Shown here: piece after piece, positions 1-7,863 of the stretch
Numbering within the stretch: position 1 is the stretch's first letter
How the letters are laid out: each line of letters begins with the position of its first letter
Origin: JBGPIT01 sp041485125
GTDB lineage: Bacteria > Desulfobacterota > Binatia > UTPRO1
Direction: 5' to 3'
Assembly: GCA_041485125.1 (NCBI GenBank)
Contig: JBGPIT010000141.1
Span: 1 to 11,389, forward strand
DNA: 11,389 nucleotides
Notes under the pieces: generated by a model
Database searches by the model: none
What the model saw: only the letters and a program-made list of their open reading frames with translations
Told to the model about the DNA's origin: nothing
Translations under genes and position numbers: made by a program

Positions 1-101
1 ATCTGCGCGCCGAGTCCCATGATGAGGATCAGCGGCGGATCGGACGGGTCGCCGAAGAAGTCGTACTCGAGCTCGAGACCGTTACAGTGCGCGCGGGGCA
101 T
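1..101 (-). CDS. alpha/beta-fold hydrolase, N-terminal fragment
   Basis: The gene reads leftward from ATG at 101-99 and leaves the window after 33 codons. Seen: the translation opens with a short polar lead, then NGLELEYDFFG, a DPSDPP turn and the hydrophobic strand LILIMGLGAQ. Known: 'NG.EL.Y..FG.p.dPPLlLimGLGaQ' is the usual start of alpha/beta-hydrolase-fold esterases, epoxide hydrolases and C-C hydrolases; the Gly after Met in MGLGAQ lies at the oxyanion-hole loop. The catalytic Ser, Asp and His lie outside the window, so the substrate cannot be named. No good Shine-Dalgarno precedes the ATG. It diverges from the Nudix gene, with 103 bp between the starts. Confidence 0.8.
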   Translation of the reverse strand, partial: MPRAHCNGLELEYDFFGDPSDPPLILIMGLGAQ

Positions 102-204
102 GGGGACGGATATTCCCGGCACGCGGCCGCATCGTCAAGCGGGTCGAGAGCGTCCGCAGACGGCGCTATGCGCGGCGCTCGGGCGCACGCTATGGTTCTG
201 ACCG
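102..204. promoter_or_regulatory. divergent promoter region between hydrolase and Nudix genes
   Basis: This 103-bp gap separates two divergently read genes and must hold both promoters. A TATGGT hexamer at 191-196 resembles a -10 box for the rightward gene and lies only 8 nt from its ATG. No convincing -35 partner is seen, so the assignment is weak. Confidence 0.35.
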
Positions 205-831
205 ATGGTGGAGCGCGCCTTCGGTCCCGAGCTGCGTGCACGCGTGAGCGCGAATCTCGCCGGGCACGATCGTCTGACGGTGCCGATCGAAGACCGCCAC
301 GCCGCCGCGGTCGCGGTGACGCTCGTGCCGGAGACGACCGGCGATGCCTGCTTTCTCCTCACCCGTCGCGCGTCGCGCCTGCGCGCGCACGCCGGGCAGT
401 GGGCGCTTCCCGGCGGTCGGATCGACGTCGGCGAGAACGCGGTGACAGCGGCGCTCCGTGAGCTCGCCGAGGAAGTCGGTCTTCGGGTCGGTGAAGAACA
501 GGTGCTCGGCTACCTCGACGACTACGAGACGCGCTCGGGCTACGTCATCACGCCGGTCGTCGTCTGGGGCGGCGAGGACCCCGAGGTGGTGCCGAACCCG
601 ACCGAGGTCGCAGCCGTGTACCGCATTCCCCTCGCCGATCTCGATCGGCCCGACGTCCCGCGCATCCACTACATTCCGGAGAGCGATCGGCCGGTGATCG
701 CGATCCCGATGGTCGGCACCCACGTGCACGCGCCGACGGCCGCGATCGTCTACCAGCTGCGCGAGGTCGCGGTGCACGGACGCGCCACGCGCGTCGCGCA
801 TTTCGAGCAGCCGGTCTTCGCCTGGCGGTGA
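205..831 (+). CDS. Nudix hydrolase, CoA pyrophosphatase type
   Basis: Predicted 208-aa cytoplasmic enzyme. Seen: a perfect Nudix box (G-x5-E-x7-REL-x-EE-x-GL) from Gly71 to Leu93, with R85, E86, E89 and E90 as the usual metal and catalytic side chains. Immediately upstream is LLTRRASRLRAHAGQWALPGG, residues 51-71. Known: the LLT.R...LR.H.GQ.(A/S)FPGG pattern is the extra signature of the CoA pyrophosphatases (NudL/PCD1-like), which split CoA or acyl-CoA into 3',5'-ADP and (acyl)phosphopantetheine. Length matches that family. The start is forced: a TGA at 199-201 sits in the same frame just before ATG 205. There is no Shine-Dalgarno, so initiation may be leaderless. The exact substrate is inferred from the signature; an ADP-ribose or other nucleotide substrate is less likely. 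Confidence 0.93.
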   Translation: MVERAFGPELRARVSANLAGHDRLTVPIEDRHAAAVAVTLVPETTGDACFLLTRRASRLRAHAGQWALPGGRIDVGENAVTAALRELAEEVGLRVGEEQVLGYLDDYETRSGYVITPVVVWGGEDPEVVPNPTEVAAVYRIPLADLDRPDVPRIHYIPESDRPVIAIPMVGTHVHAPTAAIVYQLREVAVHGRATRVAHFEQPVFAWR

Positions 832-850
832 GCGATCGGATTTGGGGTGT

Positions 851-877
851 CGACGCCGCGGCCGACGGCGTCGGCCG
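851..877. terminator. GC hairpins between convergent genes, possible bidirectional terminator
   Basis: Between the converging Nudix and SDR genes two perfect 8-bp stems compete for the same bases. Stem A pairs 851-858 (CGACGCCG) with 866-873 (CGGCGTCG) around a 7-nt loop. Stem B pairs 859-866 with 870-877 around a 3-nt loop. Position suggests transcription termination on both strands, but neither side has a T-run, so it is not a classical intrinsic terminator. Confidence 0.45.
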
Positions 878-901
878 AGTGCCCCAGCGCCGCGCTGCGC
901 G

Positions 902-1675
902 CTACGACGGCCGGACGGTGATGCCGCCATCGACCGGAATCACGACGCCGGTCAGGTACGCGCCCGCCCGCGACGCGAGGTAGATCGCGACGCCGGCCAT
1001 GTCCTCCGGCTCGCCGATGCGGCCGAGCGGGCAGGTGGCGCGGATCGCGTCGCCGAAGCGCTCCAGCGTCTCGGCCATCATCTTGCTCTCGAACGGACCG
1101 GGCGCGACCGCGTTGACGGTGACGTTGCGGGGCGCGAGCTGGATCGCGAGGACGCGCGTGAGGTGATGCACGGCGGCCTTGCTCGTGGAGTAGGCGTAGG
1201 TCTCGAGGAGCGGCACCTTGAGGCCGTCGATCGAGCCGATGTTGATCACGCGCGCCGGATCGCCCGGCCGCGCGCCCTTCTCGAGGAGCGGCAGCAGCGC
1301 CCGCGTGAGGTGGAAGATCGACTTGACGTTGAGCGCGAGCACTTTGTCCCAGGCGTCGTCGGGATACTCGCTGAGCGGCGCGCCCCAGTTGGTGCCGGCG
1401 TTGTTGACGAGGATCTGGAGCGACGACTCGTGCTTCGCGACCTGCTCGGCGAGCTGGAGCGCGCCGGCCTCGGTGCCGAGATCGGCCGGCGCCGAGATGC
1501 AGGTGCCGCTCTTCGAGAGCTCGGCGGCGACCCGATCGCAGACGTCCTTCTTGCGCGACGAGATGTAGACCTTCGCGCCCGCCTCGACGAAGCCGCGCGC
1601 GATCATGAGCCCGATTCCGCGCGATCCCCCGGTGACGACGGCGGTCTTCCCTGCGATCGAGAACAAGTCCTTCAT
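902..1675 (-). CDS. RhlG-like short-chain dehydrogenase/reductase (SDR)
   Basis: Predicted 257-aa NAD(P)H-dependent oxidoreductase. Seen: cofactor motif TGGSRGIG at 15-22, NNAG at 91-94, and the catalytic set N116, S148 (INIGS), Y162 and K166 (YSTSK). A classical SDR ends near this length with a PVDGG turn, present at 248-251. As recalled, it follows Pseudomonas RhlG closely: SLAG/SIAG start, PADL..EAGA, ILVNNAGT.WGA, ARVINIGS, Y.TSKAA.H.L.R, AYLTG.VIP.DGG. RhlG-like proteins are NADPH-dependent 3-oxoacyl-ACP/CoA-type reductases. The substrate here is not provable; other FabG-like roles remain open. Start ATG 1675 is chosen because GAAAGGA lies at the right distance upstream and the SDR fold begins there; the frame stays open to 2023, but that extension lies in the upstream region. 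The gene diverges from the cupredoxin operon. Confidence 0.93.
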   Translation of the reverse strand: MKDLFSIAGKTAVVTGGSRGIGLMIARGFVEAGAKVYISSRKKDVCDRVAAELSKSGTCISAPADLGTEAGALQLAEQVAKHESSLQILVNNAGTNWGAPLSEYPDDAWDKVLALNVKSIFHLTRALLPLLEKGARPGDPARVINIGSIDGLKVPLLETYAYSTSKAAVHHLTRVLAIQLAPRNVTVNAVAPGPFESKMMAETLERFGDAIRATCPLGRIGEPEDMAGVAIYLASRAGAYLTGVVIPVDGGITVRPS

Positions 1676-1819
1676 GACGTGATCCTTTCGGGTGCGATGT
1701 GCGTGGTGCGGCGCGACTCCTCTTTGCCACACCGGCGCCGCGGGATGAAGGACGTGTGGTTGACGATGGAGGTCCCCCGCGACAAGCTCCGTCGGCGGCC
1801 TCGCCGCCGGGCGACGACC
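1676..1819. promoter_or_regulatory. divergent promoter region, SDR versus cupredoxin operon
   Basis: These 144 bp lie between two divergent starts. The leftward Shine-Dalgarno of the SDR (AAAGGA on the minus strand) is at its left edge. A perfect 7-bp stem with a 3-nt loop, CGGCGGC-CTC-GCCGCCG at 1793-1809, ends 10 nt before the cupredoxin ATG and could affect initiation or RNA stability. In DNA this GC-rich such a hairpin may be chance. No sigma-70 pair can be assigned with confidence. Confidence 0.35.
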
Positions 1820-2499
1820 ATGATCCGCGCACGACGACACCGTGAGGTGACGCTCCCTATCGCTACCGTTCTCGCGCTTTTCGCTGCGACGATCGCGGCC
1901 ACGACGGTCAGCGAAGGTGCGGTCGTCGAGGGGACGGTCCGTCTGCCGAGCGTCGATACGGCGCCGGCGCCGAAGCCGCGCTATCCGGTGAGCGCGTCGT
2001 ACGAGATCGGCGACCCGATCCACCGGCGGCGATCGTCTACCTCGAGGGTCCGTTCGCGCTCGCCGCGCAGCCGGCGGGCACCGACGTCGCGCAGCGGCGC
2101 TACCAGTTCGCGCCCGGCTTGGTCGCCGTGCAGCGGGGGGCGGTGGTCCGCTTTCCGAACCTCGACGACGAGTACCACAGCGTCTTCTCGTACTCGAAGA
2201 CGAAGAGCTTCGACCTCGGCCGCTACCGGAAGGACGAGGCGCCCGCGTCGATCACCTTCGACAAGCCCGGCGTGGTGAAGCTCTACTGCGAGATCCACGA
2301 CCACATGCGCGGCACGATCCTCGTCCTCGACACGCCGTACTTCACCAAGACCGATGCGAACGGGCACTACCGCTTGGAAGCTCTTCCCGCCGGGCGCTAC
2401 GTGCTGAAGGCGTGGGTCGACGACGAGACGGTGCACGCGACGCCGGTCGAGCTCGGCGACGGCGCGCCGCTGCGGGTCGACTTTCCCGCCTCGCCATAG
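1820..2499 (+). CDS. exported cupredoxin with carboxypeptidase-regulatory-like fold (frameshifted)
   Basis: Adding one C near 2020-2024 (reading ...DPIH-P-AAIVYLEG) joins two frames into a 226-aa protein. Residues 1-34 are a signal peptide: basic RARRHR, then a hydrophobic LPIATVLALFAATIAATT. The mature part begins VVEGTVRLP, a beta-sandwich start. Residues ~100-170 form a cupredoxin with likely type 1 copper ligands H120 (EYHSVFS), C157, H160 and M163 (CEIHDHM). The tail TKTDANGHYRLEALPAGRY is a carboxypeptidase-regulatory-like repeat. Proteins of this build are often labelled 'plastocyanin' or 'methylamine utilization protein'; that second name does not prove a role in methylamine use. It should act in the periplasm as a copper or redox carrier or sensor. 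The intact second-frame part starts near 2022; a stand-alone call would begin at 2119. It is 12 bp upstream of the cyclase. The start is uncertain: in-frame ATGs also occur at 1745 and 1766, but 1820 best fits the signal peptide. Confidence 0.82.
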
Positions 2500-2511
2500 G
2501 AACCGCGTGAG

Positions 2512-4317
2512 GTGAGCTTCCGCCTGAAGCTGCTCGTCGCGACGATGCTCGTCGTCGTCGGCGTGACCACCGCGGCGCTGGTTGCGACGCAGCAGAACGT
2601 CGATCGCGTTTACACGCAGATCTTCCACGAGCGCTTCGAGGACCAGGTGCGTCTGCTTCGTGCTCTGCAGGAAGCGCGGCTCGCGTCGGTGAAGTCGCAG
2701 CTGCTCGACGTGTCGCGGTCGCAGCGGTTGCTCGCGGTCCTCGAAGCGGAGGTCCCGTCGCCAGCCGAGGCGCCGGACGCGGATCGGGCGCCCGCTGATG
2801 CGCCCGGCGCCGGACGCGCCGCGACCGCGCCTGACACCGCGCGCGTCTACCAGATCGTCAAGGACCAGCTGCTCGATCTTCTCACCGGCGAGCGCGCGCC
2901 CGTGTTCCGCGTCGTCGACCGGAGCGGCGCCGTCCTGCCGCCGGTAGCCGATCGCGCCGGCGTCGTGGTGAGTGGCGAAGGCGGGCCGTGGGAGCGCGAG
3001 GTCGCGAGCGTCGCCCGCCGGCTCACACCCGCCGAGCCGCAAACCATCGGCTACCTCGCGCTCGACGCCGCCGGCGACGGGAGCGCGCCGGTCGCGGGCC
3101 GCGGCCTCTACGAAGCTCGTCGTCACCAAGATCGTCGACCGCTTCACCCGCCGCGATCACGGCGCGCTCGCGATCGGATTCCCGGTCGAGGAGTTCGGCG
3201 AGACGGGCGCATCGGCGGAACGCGAGGTCCGGAGCGGTATCTGGCACGCCGGCCGGATCTACTCGCACTCGATTCCGGATGACGCGCGTCCGGCGCTCGC
3301 CGCGGCGGTCGCGACCTCGGCCGCCCGGCGCGACGGCGGCGACTCGTTCTCGTTCGACGTCGGCGGCGCGGCGCATCTCGTCTTCCAGCACGCGCTCTAT
3401 GCCGACTCCGGCTTCCCGCCGTCGTATCAGGTGGTGCTCTACTCGCTCGCCGAGCTCCGTGGTCAGCAACGGACGCTCGGCTGGCGCATCCTCGGTTTCG
3501 GCGCGCTCGGCCTCGTCCTCGGGCTCGCCTTGACGCTCGTGCTTGCGCAGCGGCTCTCGGTGCCGATCCGCGAGCTTGCGAGCGCGACCGAGAAGATCGG
3601 CGCCGGCAACCTCGACGCCAAGGCGCCGCTGCCTTCAACGAGATGGTCGACGGGCTCGCGCTGAAGGAGCGCTATCGGAGCGTGCTCGACATCGTCGCCG
3701 ACAAGAGCGTCGCGCAGCGGCTCGTCGACGGGGAGCTCGCGCTCGGCGGCGAGCTCCGCGACGTCACCGTCCTCTTCTGCGACATCCGTGGCTTCACCGC
3801 GCTCACCGAGGAGATGGCGCCGACCGAGACGATCACGCTCCTGAACGAGCACATGACGGCGCTGACCGGCGTCGTGCACGCCCACGGCGGCGTCGTCGAC
3901 AAGTTCATCGGTGACGGCCTGATGGCGCTCTTCGGCGCGCCGCAAGCGAGCGACGACCATGCCGGTCGCGCGGTTGCCGCCGCGGCGGCGATGCTCGCGG
4001 CGCGCCGCCGGCTGAACGTCGCCTCCGGCCGTGAGCTCGGCATCGGCATCGGCGTCGCGTCGGGGCCGGTCGTTGCCGGCTGCGTCGGCGCCGAGGACCG
4101 GCTCAACTACACGGTCGTCGGCGCGCAGGTGAACCTGGCGGCGCGTCTCTGCGCGCAAGCGGCCGCGATGGAGATCCTGATCGACGAGGCGACGCACCGC
4201 TCGCTCGCCGCGGGCATCGCCGTCGAGCCGATCCCGGCGCTGGTGCTGAAGGGCTTCAGCGTGCCGGTTGCCGCCTACAAGGTGACGTGGGTGCCGGCGC
4301 TCGCGACCGCATCATGA
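2512..4317 (+). CDS. membrane class III adenylate cyclase with periplasmic sensor and HAMP (frame-disrupted)
   Basis: The reading needs two frame changes, near 3114 (one extra base; ...GLYE-LVVTK) and near 3632, giving about 600 aa. Domains: TM1 ~5-26; periplasmic region ~27-320, perhaps Cache-like (VRSGIWHAGRIYSHSIP); TM2 ~323-347; HAMP start (VPIRELASATEKI); cyclase catalytic domain ~415-585. Catalytic features: first metal Asp in FCDIRGFT; Lys and second metal Asp in DKFIGDG; Thr in NYTVVG; Asn and Arg in VNLAARL. Lys plus Thr at the purine-selecting positions is the class IIIb cyclase pattern, so cAMP is the expected product. The HAMP lacks its usual DExG stretch: NLDAKAP runs almost straight into AFNEM, so about ten codons seem lost at the second break. 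Start is GTG 2512 with AGGA upstream. The cyclase domain itself is in one frame (3643-4317). The stop overlaps the next start as ATGA. Confidence 0.87.
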
Positions 4318-5541
4318 GTCGACGCCCGGGCGTGTCGCGCGTGCTCGCGCTGGTGTTGCGGACGACGCGGCCGCGGTGTCGGCGCTGCGCTCCGTCAGCG
4401 ATGGCCTCGACCGCGTCGATCGCGCGCTCGGCTTTGCGACGCCGGGCGGGTTCTTTCGCACCGAGCTCAGCGCGCTCGTCGATCTCGAGGCCTGCTACAT
4501 CGACCAGCATCCGCCCGGGTTGATCTTCGGCGGCGACGACTCGTTTGTGAGCCCACGCCTGTCGCTCTTCCTCGACACGCACGTCGGGCGGCATCTCTAC
4601 AGCCTCGTCGAGGCGCGCGTCGATCGCGGCTTCGACCCGCGCTCGCGCTCGACCTCGGCGCGCTTCGACGAGTATCTCGTGCGTTACACGCCGCGGGAGG
4701 ACGCGCGGGTGAACGTCCAGGTCGGCAAGTTCGCGACCGTCGTCGGCAACTGGGTCGCACGCCACGACTCGTGGCAGAACCCGTTCATCACTGCACCCCT
4801 GCCCTACGAGAACGTGACGACGATCTCCGACACGGCGGCGCCGCAGAGCGCGGACGGCTTTCTCGCGCGGCGGGCGATCCCTGATCGCAAGCGCGAGTGG
4901 GTGCCGGTCATCTGGGGACCGAGCTACACCAGCGGTGCCGCGGTTTTCGGCCGGCTCGCCGACTTCGACTATGCTTTCGAGGTGAAGAACGCCGCGCTCG
5001 CGGCGCGTCCCGCGGTGTGGGACGGACGGAGCCGCGGCTGGCGTGATCCGACCTTCAGCGGCCGGCTCGGCTGGCGTCCCGCGCCGGCGTGGAGCATCGG
5101 CGTATCGGGGAGCAGCGGCGCGTACTTCCGCCGGAAGGCGCGCGCGACGCTGCCGCCCGGCCGTGATCTCGACGATTTCAATCAGCAGCTCGCGGGAATC
5201 GACGTCACCTCCAGCTCTGGGCCGAGCTCTTCCTCACGCGCTTCGCGGTGCCGCGTGCCGGCGACGCCGACGTCGCGAGCTACTACGTCGAGGGCCGCTA
5301 CAAGATCACGCCGCAGCTCTTCGCGGGACTGCGCTGGAACCAGCAGCTCTTCGGCGACGTCGACGACGCGACCGGCCGCGAGCGGGCCTGGGACCGCGAC
5401 ACGTGGCGCGTCGACGTCGTGACCGGCTACCGCTTCGACCGCCATCTACAGACGAAGATGCAGTACGCTCACAGCCATCAGATCGGCGCGCGCCAGCAAG
5501 GCGAGCAGCTCGTCGCGCTGCAGCTGACGCTCAAGTTCTGA
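4314..5541 (+). CDS. outer-membrane beta-barrel (porin-like) protein, frame-disrupted
   Basis: Three frames join to about 409 aa if one base is restored near 4363 and one near 5210. Seen: a short signal-like start (MSRRPGVSRVLALVL) that breaks off before a normal signal peptide is complete; then DDAAAVSALRS, and a long body of alternating polar and aromatic strands (SLFLDTHVGRHLYSLVEARV, VNVQVGKFATVVGNWVARHD, TFSGRLGWRPAPAWSIGVSG, SYYVEGRYKITPQLFAGLRW). The protein ends ...LQLTLKF, a C-terminal Phe after alternating hydrophobics, which is the standard signal for BAM-mediated outer-membrane assembly. No TonB box or plug is seen. Substrate is unknown. Its ATG overlaps the cyclase stop (ATGA), so it is translationally coupled. 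The largest single-frame part runs from about 4368 to 5210 and the last part from about 5211 to 5541. It could equally be a structural or sensory barrel rather than a diffusion porin. Confidence 0.75.
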
Positions 5542-5550
5542 GAGCGGTCG

Positions 5551-5592
5551 CGGCGCTGCGCTGAACGCGCGCCGTCGCCGGAGGGCGCTCCG
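5551..5592. terminator. weak hairpins between convergent genes
   Basis: The 60-bp gap between the porin-like gene and the kinase contains a 5-bp stem CGGAG-GGCG-CTCCG (5579-5592) and a longer-loop 6-bp pair CGGCGC/GCGCCG (5551-5556 with 5569-5574). Position fits termination; there is no T-run. Confidence 0.25.
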
Positions 5593-5601
5593 CCGCGTCC
5601 G

Positions 5602-7863
5602 TCACCCCGTCGCGTTCATCCGCGCACGTAGCCCGAGCCGGCGTGGCGTCGCGACGTCCGGTGCCGTCGCGGCCGGGAGCGTGAGGCAGAACGTCGCGCC
5701 GGCACCGAGGGCACTCTCGACCGTCAGCGCGCCGCCCATGAGCGTGCTCAGCCGGCGTGCGATCGCGAGACCGAGGCCGGCGCCGAGGGCCGACGAGGCA
5801 GTCTCCACCTGGCGGAAGGTCTCGAAGATGCGCTCGTGATCCTCGGGCGCGATGCCGATGCCGGTGTCACGGATGGCGATACGGACCGTACCGTCGACGA
5901 GCGCCGCATCGAGCTCGATCGTGCCGCTGGCGGTGAATTTCGCGGCGTTGCAAAGCAGGTTGTTCAGGATCTGGCGCAGCCGATCGCGGTCGGCGTGCAC
6001 GGCGAGCTCGGGCGCGACCGTCGCGACTAGGCCGCGGATCGGGCGGTTCCTGACCATGCTCGCGAGCATGAACTCCATCTCCGCGAAGAGCGGCGCGAGC
6101 GGGACGTCGGCGGCGCGGACGGTGAGGCTGTCGAGCTCGATGCGCGAGAAGTCGAGCAGATCCTCGACCAGCGTGAGCTGCTGGTGCGCGCTGGTGATGA
6201 TGCGCCCGAGGACGTCGCCGACCTCGGTGGGCGACGGGCCGAAGGTGCCCTCCTGCGCGAGCTGGGCGTAGCCGATGATGACGTTCAGCGGCGTGCGCAG
6301 GTCGTGCGAGACGTTGGCGAGGAACTGATCCTTCAGGTGGCTCACGCGCCGGAGCTCGGCGTTCTTCTCGTGCAGCTGGGTCATCAGCTCGAGGTTGCGG
6401 AGCACGGTCGCCGCGAGCGCGCCCAGGACGCGTGCCTCGTCGGCGACGCCGCTGCGGAAATGTCGCCGGCGCGCGGTATCGGCGATCACCAGGACACCCG
6501 CGACCTCGCCGCTGCCGACCAAAGGAATTGCGAGCAGCGAGCGGAACGCTGGTGCGCCGGTCGGGTCGCGGGGCAGATCGTTCGCGAGCACGACCTCGCC
6601 GCTCGCGAACGCGCGCGACGCCGGATGGTCGGGCGCGGCGACCGCGGTTGCGAAGGACTCGGGCGCGGCGTCGCTGCCGTCGTCGGTCGCCGCGATCATC
6701 AGCTGCCCGCCACCGGGCAGGAGGAGGACGCCCGTCGAGGCGCGGAACATCGCCCGCCCGCGCGCGCACAGCAGCTCGAGCGCGCCGGCACGCGTGGTCT
6801 CGGCGTTCAGGTCGACCGCCAGCGTCGACACCGCGGCCCGGAAGCGTGCGGCCTTCTCGCTCGCACGGAGCGAGCGCGCCTGCGCGATCGCCGTCGCGGC
6901 GTGATGCGCGATCACCTCGAGGCCGCGGATCTGCTCGGGCGTGAACTCCTCGGGCGTGGCGATGCCGGCCGTCAGCATGCCGCTGGTGTGGTTCTCGGCG
7001 CGGAGCGGCAGGAGCACCAGCGTGTGCAGGTCCGCGAGGTCGAGCAGCATGCGGTCCTCGGGCAACAGCTCGCGCGACCGGCTGATGACGATGGTACGTC
7101 CGGCGATGACCTCGTCACGGTGTGGTGTGCTCGCGACCGTGAATCTCGATTGGATGAAACGTTCGGTCACGTGCGGCGGCGTGCCCGCGTCCGCGAGCGG
7201 CAGGTAGGCACCGGCGCGCGGATGGTAGTCGAAGACCGTCATACGCTGGATGCCGAACGAGTCGACCGTACGGCGGCAGATCACGCCGAGCAGCTCGGGG
7301 AGCGGCAGGCAGCGGCTCACGTCGCGGACGATCTCGAGGAGCGCCTCGCTGCGCGCCGCCTCCTCCGCGTGCGTCTGGGTCGTGCGCGCGTTCAGGATCA
7401 CGGTCGCCGCGACGTCGCCGATGCCGACGGCGATGCGCACTTGCGCCGGCGCCGGGCGCGCCGCCTCGACCGCGAGGAGGCCGATGAGGTCGCCGTCGGT
7501 TGCGAGGAGCGGCACCGCGAGGTGCGCGGCAATGCCGATCCGCCGTCCCCACGTATCCGGCAATACGGCGGCGAGATGCGCGTCGTCGAGAAAGACGGGC
7601 TGGCGGCCGGCGCGCAGGCGCTCCCAGTAGGGCAGCGTCGGCGGCGCGCGGCGGAGCGAGGCGCGGAGATAGCGCGCCTCGCGGGCGCGGAAGCCGCGGG
7701 TCGCGACCAGACGGGCGGCGCCGCTGCGCTCGATCATGACGACGGCGCCGCGGCGTCCGCGCAGGGCGACCGTCAGCGCACGGAGGATACGCCCGAGGGC
7801 GCCCTCGATCCGGTCACCGTCGCCGTGCGGTGCGCCGCGACAGATCGCATGCTGATCGGTCAT
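5602..7863 (-). CDS. soluble sensor histidine kinase with three GAF domains
   Basis: Predicted 753 aa from ATG 7863. Domains: GAF ~20-160, GAF ~172-330, GAF ~337-495, a short linker, HisKA ~508-575 with phospho-acceptor H520 in NVSHDLRTPL, and HATPase_c ~620-732 with N box (NNLLCNAAKFT, 634-644), G1 (DTGIGIAP), F box (FETFRQVE) and G2 (GAGLGLAIARRL). There are no membrane segments and no receiver domain, so it is a cytoplasmic kinase that should pass phosphate to a separate response regulator; none is encoded nearby. No GAF ligand (heme, bilin, cyclic nucleotide) can be read from the sequence; no bilin-attaching Cys motif was recognised. The frame is open to a GTG at 7986 (794 aa), but the extra 41 residues look like no domain, so the internal ATG is preferred; this is uncertain because its ribosome site is weak. 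Confidence 0.92.
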   Translation of the reverse strand: MTDQHAICRGAPHGDGDRIEGALGRILRALTVALRGRRGAVVMIERSGAARLVATRGFRAREARYLRASLRRAPPTLPYWERLRAGRQPVFLDDAHLAAVLPDTWGRRIGIAAHLAVPLLATDGDLIGLLAVEAARPAPAQVRIAVGIGDVAATVILNARTTQTHAEEAARSEALLEIVRDVSRCLPLPELLGVICRRTVDSFGIQRMTVFDYHPRAGAYLPLADAGTPPHVTERFIQSRFTVASTPHRDEVIAGRTIVISRSRELLPEDRMLLDLADLHTLVLLPLRAENHTSGMLTAGIATPEEFTPEQIRGLEVIAHHAATAIAQARSLRASEKAARFRAAVSTLAVDLNAETTRAGALELLCARGRAMFRASTGVLLLPGGGQLMIAATDDGSDAAPESFATAVAAPDHPASRAFASGEVVLANDLPRDPTGAPAFRSLLAIPLVGSGEVAGVLVIADTARRRHFRSGVADEARVLGALAATVLRNLELMTQLHEKNAELRRVSHLKDQFLANVSHDLRTPLNVIIGYAQLAQEGTFGPSPTEVGDVLGRIITSAHQQLTLVEDLLDFSRIELDSLTVRAADVPLAPLFAEMEFMLASMVRNRPIRGLVATVAPELAVHADRDRLRQILNNLLCNAAKFTASGTIELDAALVDGTVRIAIRDTGIGIAPEDHERIFETFRQVETASSALGAGLGLAIARRLSTLMGGALTVESALGAGATFCLTLPAATAPDVATPRRLGLRARMNATG

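Noticed and set aside
842..1744. Long plus-strand frame leading into the cupredoxin signal peptide
   Set aside because: This part is antisense to the SDR gene and Arg-rich; only the portion from about 1820 reads as a signal peptide and mature protein.
1981..3147. 388-codon minus-strand frame across the cupredoxin and cyclase genes
   Set aside because: No domain; the plus strand carries clear copper-site and membrane-protein sequence over the same bases.
2015..5220. Programmed ribosomal frameshifting as an explanation of the five breaks
   Set aside because: No slippery heptamer recurs at the breaks, the directions differ, and coding sequence appears to be missing at some of them.
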